Source: Ziziphus jujuba | Taxonomy: Eukaryota > Streptophyta > Magnoliopsida > Rosales > Rhamnaceae | Length of the DNA: 64,000 bases | Assembly: GCF_031755915.1 (NCBI RefSeq) | Contig: NC_083387.1 | Coordinates: 7,322,501-7,386,500, forward strand | Direction of reading: 5' to 3' | Part shown: piece by piece, positions 1-11,320 of the stretch | Layout: each line of letters starts with the position of its first letter | Numbering within the stretch: the stretch's first letter is position 1 | The notes under the pieces: model-generated | Told to the model about the DNA's origin: nothing | Seen by the model: the letters and a program-made list of their open reading frames with translations, nothing else | Databases searched by the model: none | Program-made: the position numbers and the translations under genes

Positions 1-3000
1 ATGGTCGAGAAAATTTTGCTTCGCAAGGAAGATTGTTCTCTAAGTCAACAATTTCTGATAACTGGTTTAAATAACCAAACTGTTGATTTGAAATTTGTGT
101 ATTAAATTCGTTTAATTGTAGTATCACAAAGGGGTAGTAGTTTCATGTTCAACTTCTAAGAAGCTCCTATTCACCTAATATGCATACTTTTTTTTATATG
201 GACCGACTGTAACTTAAAAATTTTGTTATTTAATTGTTAGAACACAGAAATATTTAATTAAATAAATTAGTCGATTATCGTACGTACTGACCGACCGTTG
301 ACCAAGTATTGTTTCTCCTAAGGAAATACGTGGTTTCAAATTAATTTATATATATCCATTTGCAAAAAGATCCAAGTACTGGATGTGTGGTTTTAATAAA
401 GTCTACCACAGTAGCCAAAATCAGTCTTTTCAACTCAGAATTTGGTAAAATCCATCCAAAGCAAATACTAAACCATGTTATCCCTATTTTATTTTATATA
501 TTTATTTTCAATTTTCTGACATTTCTTTCATGTAAAACGTTATTTCATTATAATTTTCCTCTTTTTAATCTATTTATGATCCAAAAATTTGAAAGTCCAC
601 CAAATAAAAAAAACTACATTGAAGGTCATAACTTGTGATATTAAAAGACTGAATTGAAGGTCATATAATATACAATATTAATTAATTTCTAAAATATCTT
701 GTCAACTAGCATTGGAAATACAATATAAAATATTGCTCAAAGTCTTCAAGTTATATATCAAAGGGTCAATTTGTATTTCAATACTTTTAATTTTTAAAAT
801 TTTACAATTTAAACCTTTAACTTTTAAATTTAACAATATAAAATTTTTAATTTTTTAATTTATTGTAATTTGAGCTTTTTAATTTTAAATAGATAGAGCT
901 TAAACTTAAATTAAATTTCGAACTACAAAATATTAGAGTGCAAAATTTTTTAACTAGTTTTGAAAATTTATATTTTTAATATTTTTAATGTAAAATTTGA
1001 AAATTTAATACAATCAATTTTTTTTAAAAAATATTTTACATTTTAGTATCTTTTAACTTGGAAATTGATATATTTTAATATTAATTATGTAAGAAGTAGT
1101 TAAATCCTATAATCAAAAGTAAAATTAGATCTAAATTACAATAAATTGAAAAATCAAAAACTTAAATTGCTAAGTAAAAAAGTTAAAGGTTGAAATTACA
1201 AAACTTTAAAAGTTAAAAATATTAAAGTGAATTTATTCATACATTAAAATTTGATTATACATAAGTATTTTAAAAGTGCTAGATATGTATAATATATACA
1301 TATTCAACAAAAATACCTACACTTCTTTTTTTCTTATTGTTTCTCAAACAGCTTGCTGAAAAAAGTTATTTAAATTTGTTAACTAAGTTCATAAAATATG
1401 TTTTTTTGAGATAATTTAAAATGTTGTGTTATAAAATTGTCTTTATTGTTTTTATATTATAAAATTGAAAAAAAATTAATTATTTTTATAAATTTAAAAA
1501 AAAAATCATTTTTATTTCATTTATATTTATTTAAAAATTATTTACATGCCTCCATTGTTTAAAAATCCTGCCTCTGCCATGGTAGCAACCACCGAAAAAA
1601 GCTGATCCTTTTCTTTTGCATGGGTCTCTCACACCGGGATTCAAGTGATTTACAGCCAACATGTTTAGAACAACCAAACAGAACATTAAAAATCCTATTG
1701 TTTTTGTCATTATCAGTTTGCAGGTGTTTTCAGAGAAGTTGTTCGAAATTTATTAGTTTAAGTGGATATGGAGGTAAAGTTATCTTCCATTTAAATAGTG
1801 GAAATAAGAAAGTCAATTATAGTGTTCGGTAACGTGTAGATGTCACTTTTGAGAAATAGAACAAAAAAAACTAATCTTAATTTTTAAACGGGAAGGAAAA
1901 AGTTGTAAACTTTGTCGTATAACAGTTTTTAGTTTTAGTTTTAGTTTTTTATTTTATCAAAAAGATCTGGATCGGGATGAGAAAAAAAAAAAAAAAAAAA
2001 AGACTAGCTGTTCATAAAATAAATAAATAAATAAAATTAAAACATTGAAACTAATTGACACTTTAAACGTAGTTTTCGGAAGAAGATTACTTTGATTCAT
2101 AATGAAAAATGATTATTCAATTTCTACAATGTTCACAAATAATTAGCTTAAAAGAAAAATTGGTACTTTGTTCTAACTTGTAACTTTTAAAGTCATGTTT
2201 GCTTGTTGGAGTTTTTGAATTTTCGAATCACAGTATAAATGGGAAAAATCAAATGAACAGTGGCTCAATATTTTATATGAAAGAAAAAAATTTAAAAATA
2301 ATAGATATGTAAAAAGAAAAATAAAATATTACAGTTAGCTAGTAAGGATCATCTACGACACCATCTATCGGCGTACGACGTACTTTCTTGTTATGAAGAC
2401 AATAACATGAGTCCCCCCAAATGGCACGCAAAACAATCACGTCGTCGTTGTTCTTGGCAATCGGCACGTTGCTTTTCGTGAACGGACCCAGCAAACAGCT
2501 CATTATAGGCTATTTGGGCATGTTGAAGGTGGACCCCACTTTACTTAATATCTACGCCATTTGCTTTTTCAATAAGTGTCTAGATATTATTCATCCAAAT
2601 AAATAAATAAAGTGTCTAGATATTTTAGATAAGTCCAAGTGCTTATTTGAGTCAAGAATAAAAAAATATCTATGAATTTAAGAATGTCCTTTACCGGCAA
2701 ATTGTGGGGTTCAATGGGAAAAGATAACAGAGCCATCATAGCCCACCTAACTCTGTCATCATTTGAGTCAAAACATAAAAAAGCAGCAACTCATGTTCTC
2801 CAATGGATAAACTTGACAGATATAATGCAAATTATATATGTACAGTAAAAACAAACAGATCTAAACATTAACCAACATGCAATTACAATATATACTATTT
2901 TCAAATATTACTAATTTACTATAACTGTACATTGGAAAATCGAAAAGTAAAAGAAAGACAATCCTTCCTTCTATTTACAAGAGAGAAACATCTCAAATAG

Positions 3001-3047
3001 CCATTAGTTTGCTAACATAAAATAGCCTCGAGAGTGTTCTTACTAAA
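1..3047. other. AT-rich intergenic DNA, no gene recognised
   Basis: This is AT-rich sequence with long A and T runs, for example an A run at about 1982-2000. Open frames here are short, low in complexity and show no family motif. A less AT-rich patch at about 2350-2560 contains a 61-codon frame starting at 2421 with a hydrophobic N-terminus, but nothing else supports it as a gene. The 3' end of the minus-strand DUF760 gene lies just to the right, so its 3' UTR probably occupies part of 2700-3047. Confidence 0.6.
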
Positions 3048-5273
3048 TTAGCCCTCCTTCAGCTTATAAACAGTGTTAACGCAGTCTTCGGTTTCCCAAA
3101 TGAAAGATCCAAAAGCAACAGCCTCCAATACAAGCCTTTTCAGGCTCGAAAATGAGGTCAAGATAACCTCTTCACTCTCAAGAAAACCTGTTGATGTCTC
3201 ATCCCCAAAAAGTGCACGACTGTGATTTTCAATCAAGTTCATGGCCTCCTTAGACTTAAGCTTTGCACATCTTTGTAATGTATCAGGATCAAACCCCATC
3301 ACATAACATCTTAACTTTTCAGGTCTGTTCACCAACCTGCTTGATCCTTCTCCGTATGATTTGGAATTTGTGCTGCTAAGTCGACCGAAGAGAAGATGTT
3401 TTACTCCATAAGAACAAATCTCTGGAAATTTTAGAGAGTTCCTATGAGTCAGTTCTTGGCTTTCCATAGCTAGGCACTGTTCCAAGTTGAGCCTTGACGA
3501 GGCGGACTTCAAAAAATAGCCATATAAGATGGAGGCTACATAAACTCGGCCAAGTATGGATCGTGTGATCTTAGTTGTTGCCCAGGCTTCTTTCACACTA
3601 GCATTTGCTCTCAATCCAATCACTGTGGTCACATGTTCCCTTATCATCTCTAGAGCCTCGTCGCTATGAATTGACTCTAGCTCCCAGTCTTTTGAAGGCC
3701 AAATCTCCAGCCTCCCATTATAGATGCATCTAGAGAGCTTCGGAACCAAATGAACTTTGAGCTCAGAAAATTTGTAAAAGATTAAAAGATACATGACATC
3801 TTCGACAGCAATTTGGCACTCATTCTCCTTTAGTTTTGCAATCCTCCTGGCAATTAGAAACATCTTAGGACAGAGGAACATATTTATATCAATAACTATT
3901 TAATTGGAAATTTCAAATACGATTTTCTGCTACCACGGAACTCCAACAGTACGGATCAACTCCTCTAATTTGTTCAAGTCAGTAAAGGCATCAACAGGCA
4001 ACAGTTCGCATTAGTAGCAAATGTCCTGCAGGATTGCAGGTATTGCCCACATGCAAAGATAAAATAAAAGATTTCCTGTTAGAAAACTAAAGCATTCATA
4101 AAAGAGTGAGAAACCATGTTCTAAAATTAGACCATATTGTCTACGGTAATTCATTCAATTAAAACCTTGGGTCACAAACTTTAGATGCATTATATATAAT
4201 CAAACTCATCTGTAATTAAAAAAAACCCTCTATCAGGCTGAATTTACAAAACCTTTGCAATGTTAGAATTCTCAACCTTTTTGCACTTTTTATTATCGTC
4301 AAAGAGTCATGAATAACATAAATCATTGTGTAAAACTTGTACCAAACTACTCTAAAAAACTCATTCATTACCAACAAAGAGTATTGGAGTAAGAGGGAAT
4401 ATTAGTCACCATAAAATCTTGATACTACTTGGTCCACAGTCCACGTTATTGTAATTGAGAAAAAGAGTGAGAAAAACACTCATAACATTTGTCATACAAA
4501 AACCATTAAAGCTATGGATAAGATATTTTACAACAAAGCACTTTTTCTGAAAATGAAATTGGAAAAAACAAAAAAAGAAAAGAAAAAGAAAAGAAAAGAT
4601 CATCCGACGATCAGGGGCAAAAAGGGATAGGAGGCAAAACAAAGGAATTGTTCATATCTTCAAAGATAATCAATGGGTTTCTTATCCACAGCGTCAATTT
4701 TCACCATATATAGAGCCATAAAAGATTCCAAACATCTAGAAAATAAACACTTTTTATACGATCCGATTTCAAACCAATCAAAACCATGCTCTGAAAACAC
4801 AATCAATCCTCACGTGTTCACATGGCAAGATTCACGTGATAGTAGAACCTAAAAAACAAAAAAAGAGTAGGGAGGCAGGAGAAACAAAAAAAAAAAAAAC
4901 AAAAAAAAAACCTGTGAAGGCAGGCCTCAGGAGAACCATCGCTGAAGATCATACGGTTAACGGCGTCGTCTCGATCATCGGCGAGGTGTTTCAGTTCATC
5001 GGCAACGGCGATGTGAAACAACTGCGGATGGTTGAGCAAGACGCCGAGCAGGTCATTTCCGGACGGAGACCTCGGAACCAGGGGAGAGTTCAGGCTGCTG
5101 AACTCGCAGTGGCTGGCTCCGGCGGCGGCGATAACGGTCAAGGGCCTAAATCGCCGTGTGGTCGAGAAATTTACGGTGGACTTGGGAGAGAAATTAGCAG
5201 TCCTCTGGGGCTTATACAGAGCGGAAGGAAGAGTAGGAGTTGTGTGGTGGTTTGAGACACAAAGGTCCATCAA
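3048..5273 (-). CDS. UV-B-induced protein At3g17800-like (DUF760), chloroplast
   Basis: Two exons are visible on the minus strand. Exon 1 runs 5273-4912 and ends CACAG before a GTTTTT donor. The intron is 4911-3847 and ends CCAG. Exon 2 runs 3846-3048 and ends in TAA. The joined frame is 386 residues and reads LHRRIAKLKE across the junction, as in the family. Residues 1-50 are Ser/Thr/Arg-rich and look like a chloroplast transit peptide. Family landmarks are ASHCEFSSLN and LADDRDDAV in exon 1, then YNGRLEIWPSKDWELES, LYGYFLKSAS, LRCYVMGFDPDTLQRCAKL and SFSSLKRLVLEAVAFGSF in exon 2. The biochemical role of DUF760 proteins is unknown; the Arabidopsis relative is named for UV-B induction. The start could be either of two adjacent ATGs (5273 or 5270). 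The intron has a long T-tract just after the donor (minus strand). The gene looks intact. I infer a working host gene. Confidence 0.92.
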
Positions 5274-5451
5274 ATAGCTGGTTTGGAAATCTCAGAGAGA
5301 AAAACACGAAGAATTTTTGGGTGGAAATCAATCAATGGTGGTCTGGCTAATACAGAGACTTTATGGATAGGGCTTAGTGGAAAGGAGAAAAGAGACAAAG
5401 TGGCGGGGTAAGTGAGGGAAATTTACGGTGTATTGTAGAAGAATTTTTCTT

Positions 5452-5459
5452 CTATATAA
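5452..5459 (-). promoter_or_regulatory. Candidate TATA box of the DUF760 gene
   Basis: The minus strand reads TTTATATAGA here, about 180 bases upstream of the first ATG. That would leave a 5' UTR of roughly 150 bases. It is the best TATA-like match in a less AT-rich stretch. Position and motif are the only evidence. Confidence 0.35.
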
Positions 5460-7700
5460 AACGGTTGTTGACTAAAGTGGGCCATCCATATTGACGGTGG
5501 AGATTGTATTGGGGTTTTTTGAGTTTGTTGAGATGATTGCGATCAAACGCATTTACCTTTTATAGAGCGGAGTACTGATCAAGATTAGAATGGAAGACTA
5601 GAAAGACTGAGAGACAAATCACATAAAACCACATCAACTTTAGGATAAGTGCTTTGCGCCTATATATCAGTTAATTTATATTAAAAAATATATATATTTT
5701 ATTTTTGTATTATTGATTGACGGCCACTGCCTCTTTTAATATTTTTATATTCTCATTGAAAACTTGGATACTTACCAAACTTTATATTTTAGTATTTTTT
5801 TTTTTTTTTACTTGATGGTCACTTTATATTTTATTATTGAGTTTTTTTATTTTTTTATTTTGGTTGGTTAATTATTATTGAGTCCATTTGGTCATCATGT
5901 TTTTCTGGAAGAAAACAAAAATGTTAATTAATAATGTTGAAAATATTGTCATTTTATTTTATTTATTTTTTAAGAGTGTAATGATTTTGTTATCTGAAAT
6001 ACCAATATAATTAAAGTTAATATATAATTATTCGAATTAATTTAAGTAGCTAACAATTATTTGAATTATAAAGTTCTTTTAAGATATAATTCATTAAAGA
6101 AAATATAAAAGATCAAATTATATATTTTTTTCTTATCAATTATTTTTTTTTTAATTTATAAATGGGATCGTTAACGTTGAATTTGCTTCAATTTCTATCA
6201 ACTCTAGCTATTATTTAATAGATTATAAAAATAGTATTATGTGGAATCAAAACGAATATCTGTTCTCAACCGTTAATTGGAGACGGACAAAATGGGAAAA
6301 GAATCAAAAGCTGATTTGGTAGCATAACTATCCTAGTAGCAAAATTACAGCATATAAAAACTTAAAACATGGTAAATGTTACCAAGATAACAACAAATAT
6401 AGTTATTGCAGTGATATTTTTTTGAAGCTTCCTAAAAACGTTTGGATAGATTAAAAATTATATATGTGATTGAGCACTAGTGAGTCATGATTTTATTTCC
6501 ACTCAAATTCTTTACTTGAAAAAAAGAAAAAAAAAAAAAAGGAAAAGAAATTGAGGTCAAATTCGACCACAGGATAAGGAAGGTTGATGCGGTGATAAAT
6601 CGTTTACATCCACATTTTAAGATGGTTGATTAAGTCATGTCCTACTCCTCTTTTCACTGTAAATATCCACCAAAATTTCCTACGATAGAACTAGTATTTA
6701 TTTATTTTGATCATTAGACTGCATTAAATCCAAATTTCCTCACCATCCAAGAAGTGGCCATTGCCACTGAGCTCTTCTCTAAGGGACAATAAAATACTAT
6801 TATTTTTATTTTTTCCAAGTGGATAGCTGGGATATTATTAATATTATAAATTTCCTTCGTTGTGATTTTTTCACTATGTTTGCATTGTTATTAATCAATA
6901 TCTTTCTCAAACATAATTTCGGACAATTCAATGTGATATTAAAATATATATATATATATATATATGAGTGAAAGCAAGGATCTTTATCCCCATAAGCAAA
7001 AGCAATCAATTAAATCTTTTAACCAAAATAAAAATAATAAAAAAAAAGAGCAATCAATTCACTCATGTAGTTCGGCCAGCTTTAGCTTAGTTGTACGATA
7101 TGGGCTTTGACAATTCTTGTTTTCATCTGTTTTTGTACGTTAGTTTTTAACACTTTTCGGGGGTTAATCTCAGAAAGGTTCTTAGCATTTGAGACGAAAA
7201 CAAAAAGAAAATGATTAAATTGTGGAATTTTATGTGGTAAGACCATTTTTACGGTAAGATTAGTAATAATAGTTTATAAAACATGTAATATGGTATATTA
7301 ATATAATTTTTTTAATTATCAAATACATAACATTTCTTACTTTAAAATGTTATTTATTTTATAGTTTAATATTATTTATTTATGAACTATGTTACAAATT
7401 TTATAGATCATTATTATTGATTTTAATATAAAATAGGTCTCACATACTCCAATTGTATTCTTCACTCTATTTGGCAAATTATATTTGACTAATTCCCACA
7501 TCCCAAACGTGTTTGGCAAAACATCAACTAACAATACCCACAAACAGGTAAAAACTTAAGTTAAAAATAGCAAAAACTTAATTCAGCCAAAATGAGAAAA
7601 TAGAAAATAGTAAAATAAATAAATAGAAACCCCAACCCCCTGAAATCGTGTTTTCTAAAGAAGACAAAAAGGTAAAATTAGGTAGTTAGTACCCTAACCG
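5460..7700. other. AT-rich intergenic DNA with an (AT)n tract
   Basis: No coding region was recognised. The stretch is AT-rich with T and A runs and a TA dinucleotide tract at about 6944-6964. It separates the divergently oriented DUF760 and first RALF genes, so both promoters should lie at its edges. Confidence 0.6.
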
Positions 7701-7710
7701 CAGGTTGATC

Positions 7711-7718
7711 TTTATAAA
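7711..7718 (+). promoter_or_regulatory. Candidate TATA box of the first RALF gene
   Basis: The sequence TTTATAAA lies 63 bases upstream of the first ATG at 7781. This spacing suits a plant TATA box with a 5' UTR of about 40 bases. Confidence 0.5.
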
Positions 7719-7780
7719 CCAACCTGCATTGAAAATAGTAGAAAATAAACAAAAGAAACCAAAAACCCAAATTCAGGAAA

Positions 7781-8020
7781 ATGAAATCCAACATGAAGTG
7801 GCTGTTGCTGTGTTTGGTGCTGATTAGCTTGGTGAAGCTGAGCCACGAGAAAGATCTGGAACCAGGGGTGGTTGATCCATGCCAGAGACCTGGAGGTCCA
7901 CACCCGGGCTGTGGTCAACCCAACCAACCGCCCCAAGCTGCCAACCCATACACCCGTGGTTGCTCCAAAAGCACCCGCTGCCGAGGAGGCAATATGGCAA
8001 AACAACATCATCATCATTAA
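7781..8020 (+). CDS. Short RALF-like secreted peptide
   Basis: The frame encodes 79 residues. Residues 1 to about 23 form a secretion signal (basic start, then LLLCLVLISLV). The mature part has four cysteines (34, 44, 61, 67) in the RALF arrangement. The C-terminal signature NPYTRGCSKSTRC (55-67) matches the family motif NPYxRGC. It lacks the dibasic RRxL processing site and the YISY receptor-binding motif of long RALFs, so it belongs to the short, divergent group that is secreted without a large propeptide. RALF peptides act in the apoplast through CrRLK1L receptors and LLG co-receptors; the receptor of this one cannot be inferred. The start could be codon 1 or the Met at codon 5 (7793), which aligns with the start of the broken copy at 31971. 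The protein ends in four histidines after the last cysteine. A TATA-like box lies upstream. Confidence 0.87.
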   Translation: MKSNMKWLLLCLVLISLVKLSHEKDLEPGVVDPCQRPGGPHPGCGQPNQPPQAANPYTRGCSKSTRCRGGNMAKQHHHH

Positions 8021-9330
8021 AGCCAAACGGCATCTCCAAATTGAAATTTTGGTTAATTGCAGTAATAATTCACAAAATGGGATAATTATTCCTATCTTGA
8101 CTCTCTAATAAGCACAGCTGAATGTGCTTTCTATGCGTGTCTGTATAATATATTTATATTTTTTCTTTGGAATGGAAAATTCCAACTGTTCAAAATTGCA
8201 ATTGTCTTCCAAAGAATGTAGGTAGTTATATGGTTGAATAGAAATATGTTTGTATATTTTGAACATTCAAAAATAAAATCGAATTCAATATTAATTGTAA
8301 TAGCTAAATCTTTATTGATATGCACTTCGTTTTTATAGTATCTCTCCTTTGAAAAAACAAAGCCAACTTTTGATCACGTCCATCTTCCTTTTATCCTGTT
8401 TTAGTACCGTAATGTAAATTTAATCGCAAGTTTCAATATACGACTACTAGATCTTTCTCGTGTAGTGCTTTTTGAAATTGCTTTTTGACATGTACAGTAC
8501 CACGTTCATTAGTTTTTCTCAGTTGTCCTATTTATCCAGTTATTCAATCCAATAAAAGGAAACCAATATTCAAAATTAATCAACATATAAAAAATGCGAA
8601 ATAATTATTATTTTCAAATAAATTAAAAAAACATTGGATTAGTTCAAAAATTGGAAAGAAATTTTGCTTGTAATTCAAAGTCTGGGATTTTGGACTTTGG
8701 GCTGCTGAAGATTTGAGAGAACATGTGATAAAGAAGATAAAAAATAAAAGGAAAACTAAGGGTAAAAGAGGTAGTGCACCCACCCAATAAAATGACTCAA
8801 ATCGAAGTTCAAAGCCGCATTGTAATTGTTTGAAATAATGTTTTTTTTTTTTTTTTTTTACGTCAGCATGCACGATATGGAAGAACTTGGCACCTAAAAC
8901 GTGGTATGAAAGATAATATAGAAACTTCTATAGACAAGATGGACGCCCTTTTAATATATAAACAAAAAAAAAATGGATGTCCTTACGGATGTACTTACTC
9001 AGCTGGATAAAATTAGGACTGGAGTAATATTTTTTATTTACTTTTGGTACAGAGTTTTGGTATTTATTACTAACAGTATTAATCATCACTATAGTGAACT
9101 TTATTTTTATATGATTATTGCTGATTAAAACCGTTTAATTATGTATGCATTTTTTTTATTAAAAAAATTAAATATTGATTTATTATTCTAAACATTTAAT
9201 TTAAAGAAGTGAATTTTTCTAGATAACTATTTAAATGATAAATAATAATTTTTTTCTTTATTATATATGTAAATTTGAAGATATAATTACAGTCAATATG
9301 TATATTTTCAAATATTCAATGAATAGAATA
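8021..9330. other. 3' flank of the RALF gene and AT-rich spacer
   Basis: No gene was recognised. The first 100-300 bases probably hold the RALF 3' UTR. The rest is AT-rich, with a T run at about 8841-8859. Confidence 0.5.
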
Positions 9331-9534
9331 TTTATTTTGAGAGAAGTCATGAATTAATGGAACCATAAAAGCTGGCCTATAAACAATATGGGGTTAATTT
9401 GTAAAACTAATATTAGTTGGTCTATACTAAGGGGATGCCTTGTGTCTATATAAGTTATTTTACTAATTTTTTTAGGATATTATGATGGGTTTGTTGAGTT
9501 TCTAATTTTGTATTTGTGTGCGTGTTTGGTGGGG

Positions 9535-9568
<34 letters not shown>

Positions 9569-9779
9569 TGGGATGGGTTGGGTTTGTTGTGTTTAAGAAT
9601 GGCTTGTTTGGGCAAAAGATGAATAAAATGTTTTGAGAGGAAATCTTGAATCAAACCGGTTATAATCTATTCTATAAACAATAAGGGGTTTCTAAAACTA
9701 ATATTAATTGGTTTATTGACTCTTTTGTAAGGGGATTTCCTTGTATTTCTCTTATATACAATTGTACTAATTTTTTTAG
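9331..9779. repeat. Diverged direct repeat of about 150 bp, two copies
   Basis: Copy one (about 9331-9476) and copy two (about 9626-9779) share ordered blocks: TTTTGAGAG, TATAAACAATA, GGGGTT, AAAACTAATATTA, AAGGGGAT, CCTTGT and TACTAATTTTTTTAG. The copies are separated by a G-rich spacer containing a 32-base G homopolymer. Confidence 0.55.
9536..9567 (+). repeat. Uninterrupted G homopolymer, 32 bases
   Basis: A run of 32 consecutive G residues lies between GGGGC and ATGGGATGGG. Such tracts can form G-quadruplexes and are prone to polymerase slippage and assembly error, so the true length is uncertain. Confidence 0.8.
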
Positions 9780-10104
9780 CATCAAAAAAACATAAAATAA
9801 TTTGTTTTTTAATTGATCGATCTCTCAAAAATCCCAGACCACTACATTGATTGCTAAAGTTGAAAAATTAAAATAAAACCCAAAGGGGGTGTTTGTTACA
9901 TGGGACTGGCCAGGACCGGATGGGTTATAGTTCCAATCTGGTGTTTGGGAAGGAAAATGGAGGACGGGACACACTTATCCCGTTAATCAAATTATCCGAA
10001 ACGAAGGGGACAAAGCTGACCCACCAAAACACCTGGGTCACTTTTGTCCTGCCCTCTTTCGATGCTTTCAACCTCTCAGCCTCTCACACAAAGTTGCTTC
10101 TGCC

Positions 10105-10398
10105 GGACCGTTCGCCACTTCTTTTCGGTTTGAAGCCACAATTCTTGACCTCGAAGACGTTTCCTACCAGCACGCCAGCCACGCAGCTGTCAAAGCTAAC
10201 CCTAACTCTGCCGCCGGCGAAACCCATTTCAACCTCAAGATTGTCTCCCCGAAATTCGAAGGCCTGAACCTCATGAAACGGCATCGTTTGGTCTACGACG
10301 CCTTGGCCGACGAGCTCCAATCTGGACTCCACGCCCTTTCTATCGTCGCCAAAACTCCTCAAGAGCTCGAATCTCAATCCAAACGTCGACCAAAGTAA
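10105..10398 (+). pseudogene. BolA-like protein, N-terminally truncated captured fragment
   Basis: The frame ending at TAA 10396-10398 reads ATILDLEDVSYQHASHAAV, then GETHFNLKIVSPKFEGL, then MKRHRLVYDALADEL and GLHALSIVAKTP. This is the full BolA fold, including the family's conserved histidine in KRHRLVY. BolA proteins partner monothiol glutaredoxins in iron-sulfur trafficking. No ATG occurs in this frame for a long way upstream: the frame stays open towards the transposon end but reads unrelated residues, so the N-terminus and original start are missing. The exon sits about 220 bases inside the left inverted end, so capture by the transposon best explains it. The homology boundary near 10105 is approximate. 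A fusion product read from an upstream start cannot be excluded. Confidence 0.82.
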
Positions 10399-11304
10399 AA
10401 TCCAAAACTGGGTTTTTTTTTGTCACTGTGAGTGGCCGAATCCAAATTTGCTTAATTTGTGGTTTATTTTTTTTTTTATTTTTGAATTATTAAATTTGTA
10501 ATCGTATATCTTTGCGTATTTCAGCATTTCAGCATTTCAGCAACCGGCCTTCTCTCCCAACTCCGAAATTCCAGCATTTCATTTCTTTTTCCCTTACCTT
10601 TCCCCAATCCCTCATTGCCCACTCTTCCACCCTGCTGATCCCCAAGGCCAGTGACCGTATCTAACAGGTAATTCTTCATTCCTAATACTCTCTCTCTCTT
10701 TTGCTTGTTTCTTGTTGACCAAACGGACGTGTAACTAACTCTTTGATCTGGGCCTTTTGTTTCTTTTTTCCTTTGATTCCACTTCCTGTCTGTATTTGGA
10801 TTTCGATGTCTCCGAGACCCTAGTGATGCTCTTTTTTGTTGTTTAGTGTCCTTAGTTGTTTAACGTGGTTGCATAAGATCTGGTTTGTGTAATTGGTTTT
10901 TGTTTTGGATTGTCATTGGTGGTTGTTTTGAATCGGTTTAAGGTTGTCCATCTGATGTCATAAGATCTGGTTTGTGTAATTGGTTTTTGGTTTTTGTTAT
11001 GATGACATTAGTATTTTAATGATTGACAGATGTTTGGTATTTCCTTTTGATTTCAACCAGCACAAACGAGATTGTGATAGGATAAATAAAAAACCAACAT
11101 TCAAATTTTATAAGTATTTTTTTTTTCTGGAAATAAAATTTTATAACTAATTCATATTGGAAGTTTACATTATATTGATCCTGCTTTCTTGTGACAGTGG
11201 ATTGAAGTGAATGTACATACATTGCATGATTAGGAAGGACTAGATTTTTTATTCATTGCAAAGTATATGAGTATTTAATGTAATGTTTGTCCTGAATGAT
11301 TCAG
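10399..11304 (+). other. Captured non-coding segment (probable UTR and intron DNA)
   Basis: This joins the BolA fragment to the first NT-C2 exon piece. It contains a pyrimidine-rich, UTR-like stretch (about 10530-10670) ending AACAG before GTAATTC, which resembles a splice donor. Intron-like sequence follows up to a TTCAG acceptor at 11300-11304. A short phrase starting CATAAGATCTGGTTTG occurs twice, at 10872 and 10959. It reads as the 5' UTR and first introns of the captured NT-C2 gene, but the family's usual first coding exon was not found. Confidence 0.45.
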
Positions 11305-11320
11305 ATTCCACAAACCGGAT
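11305..11320 (+). pseudogene. Start of a captured NT-C2 exon, cut by the retroelement
   Basis: After the TTCAG acceptor the sequence encodes IPQTG, and the exon resumes at 29914 with WDKLFISFIPADS after the retroelement array. The family reads QxPQTGWDKLF here, so the retroelement landed inside this exon. The five bases CGGAT at 11316-11320 are the left copy of the target-site duplication. Confidence 0.8.

Noticed and set aside
2421..2606. 61-codon frame with a hydrophobic N-terminus
   Set aside because: There is no motif, no relative in the window and no other gene signal. Length and composition allow a chance frame.
4836..5277. Plus-strand frames of 139 and 81 codons over exon 1 of the DUF760 gene
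   Set aside because: The minus strand carries the recognised protein with correct splice junctions; these are antisense shadows.
10084..10377. Minus-strand frame of 97 codons across the BolA fragment
   Set aside because: It is antisense to a clear BolA domain and matches nothing.
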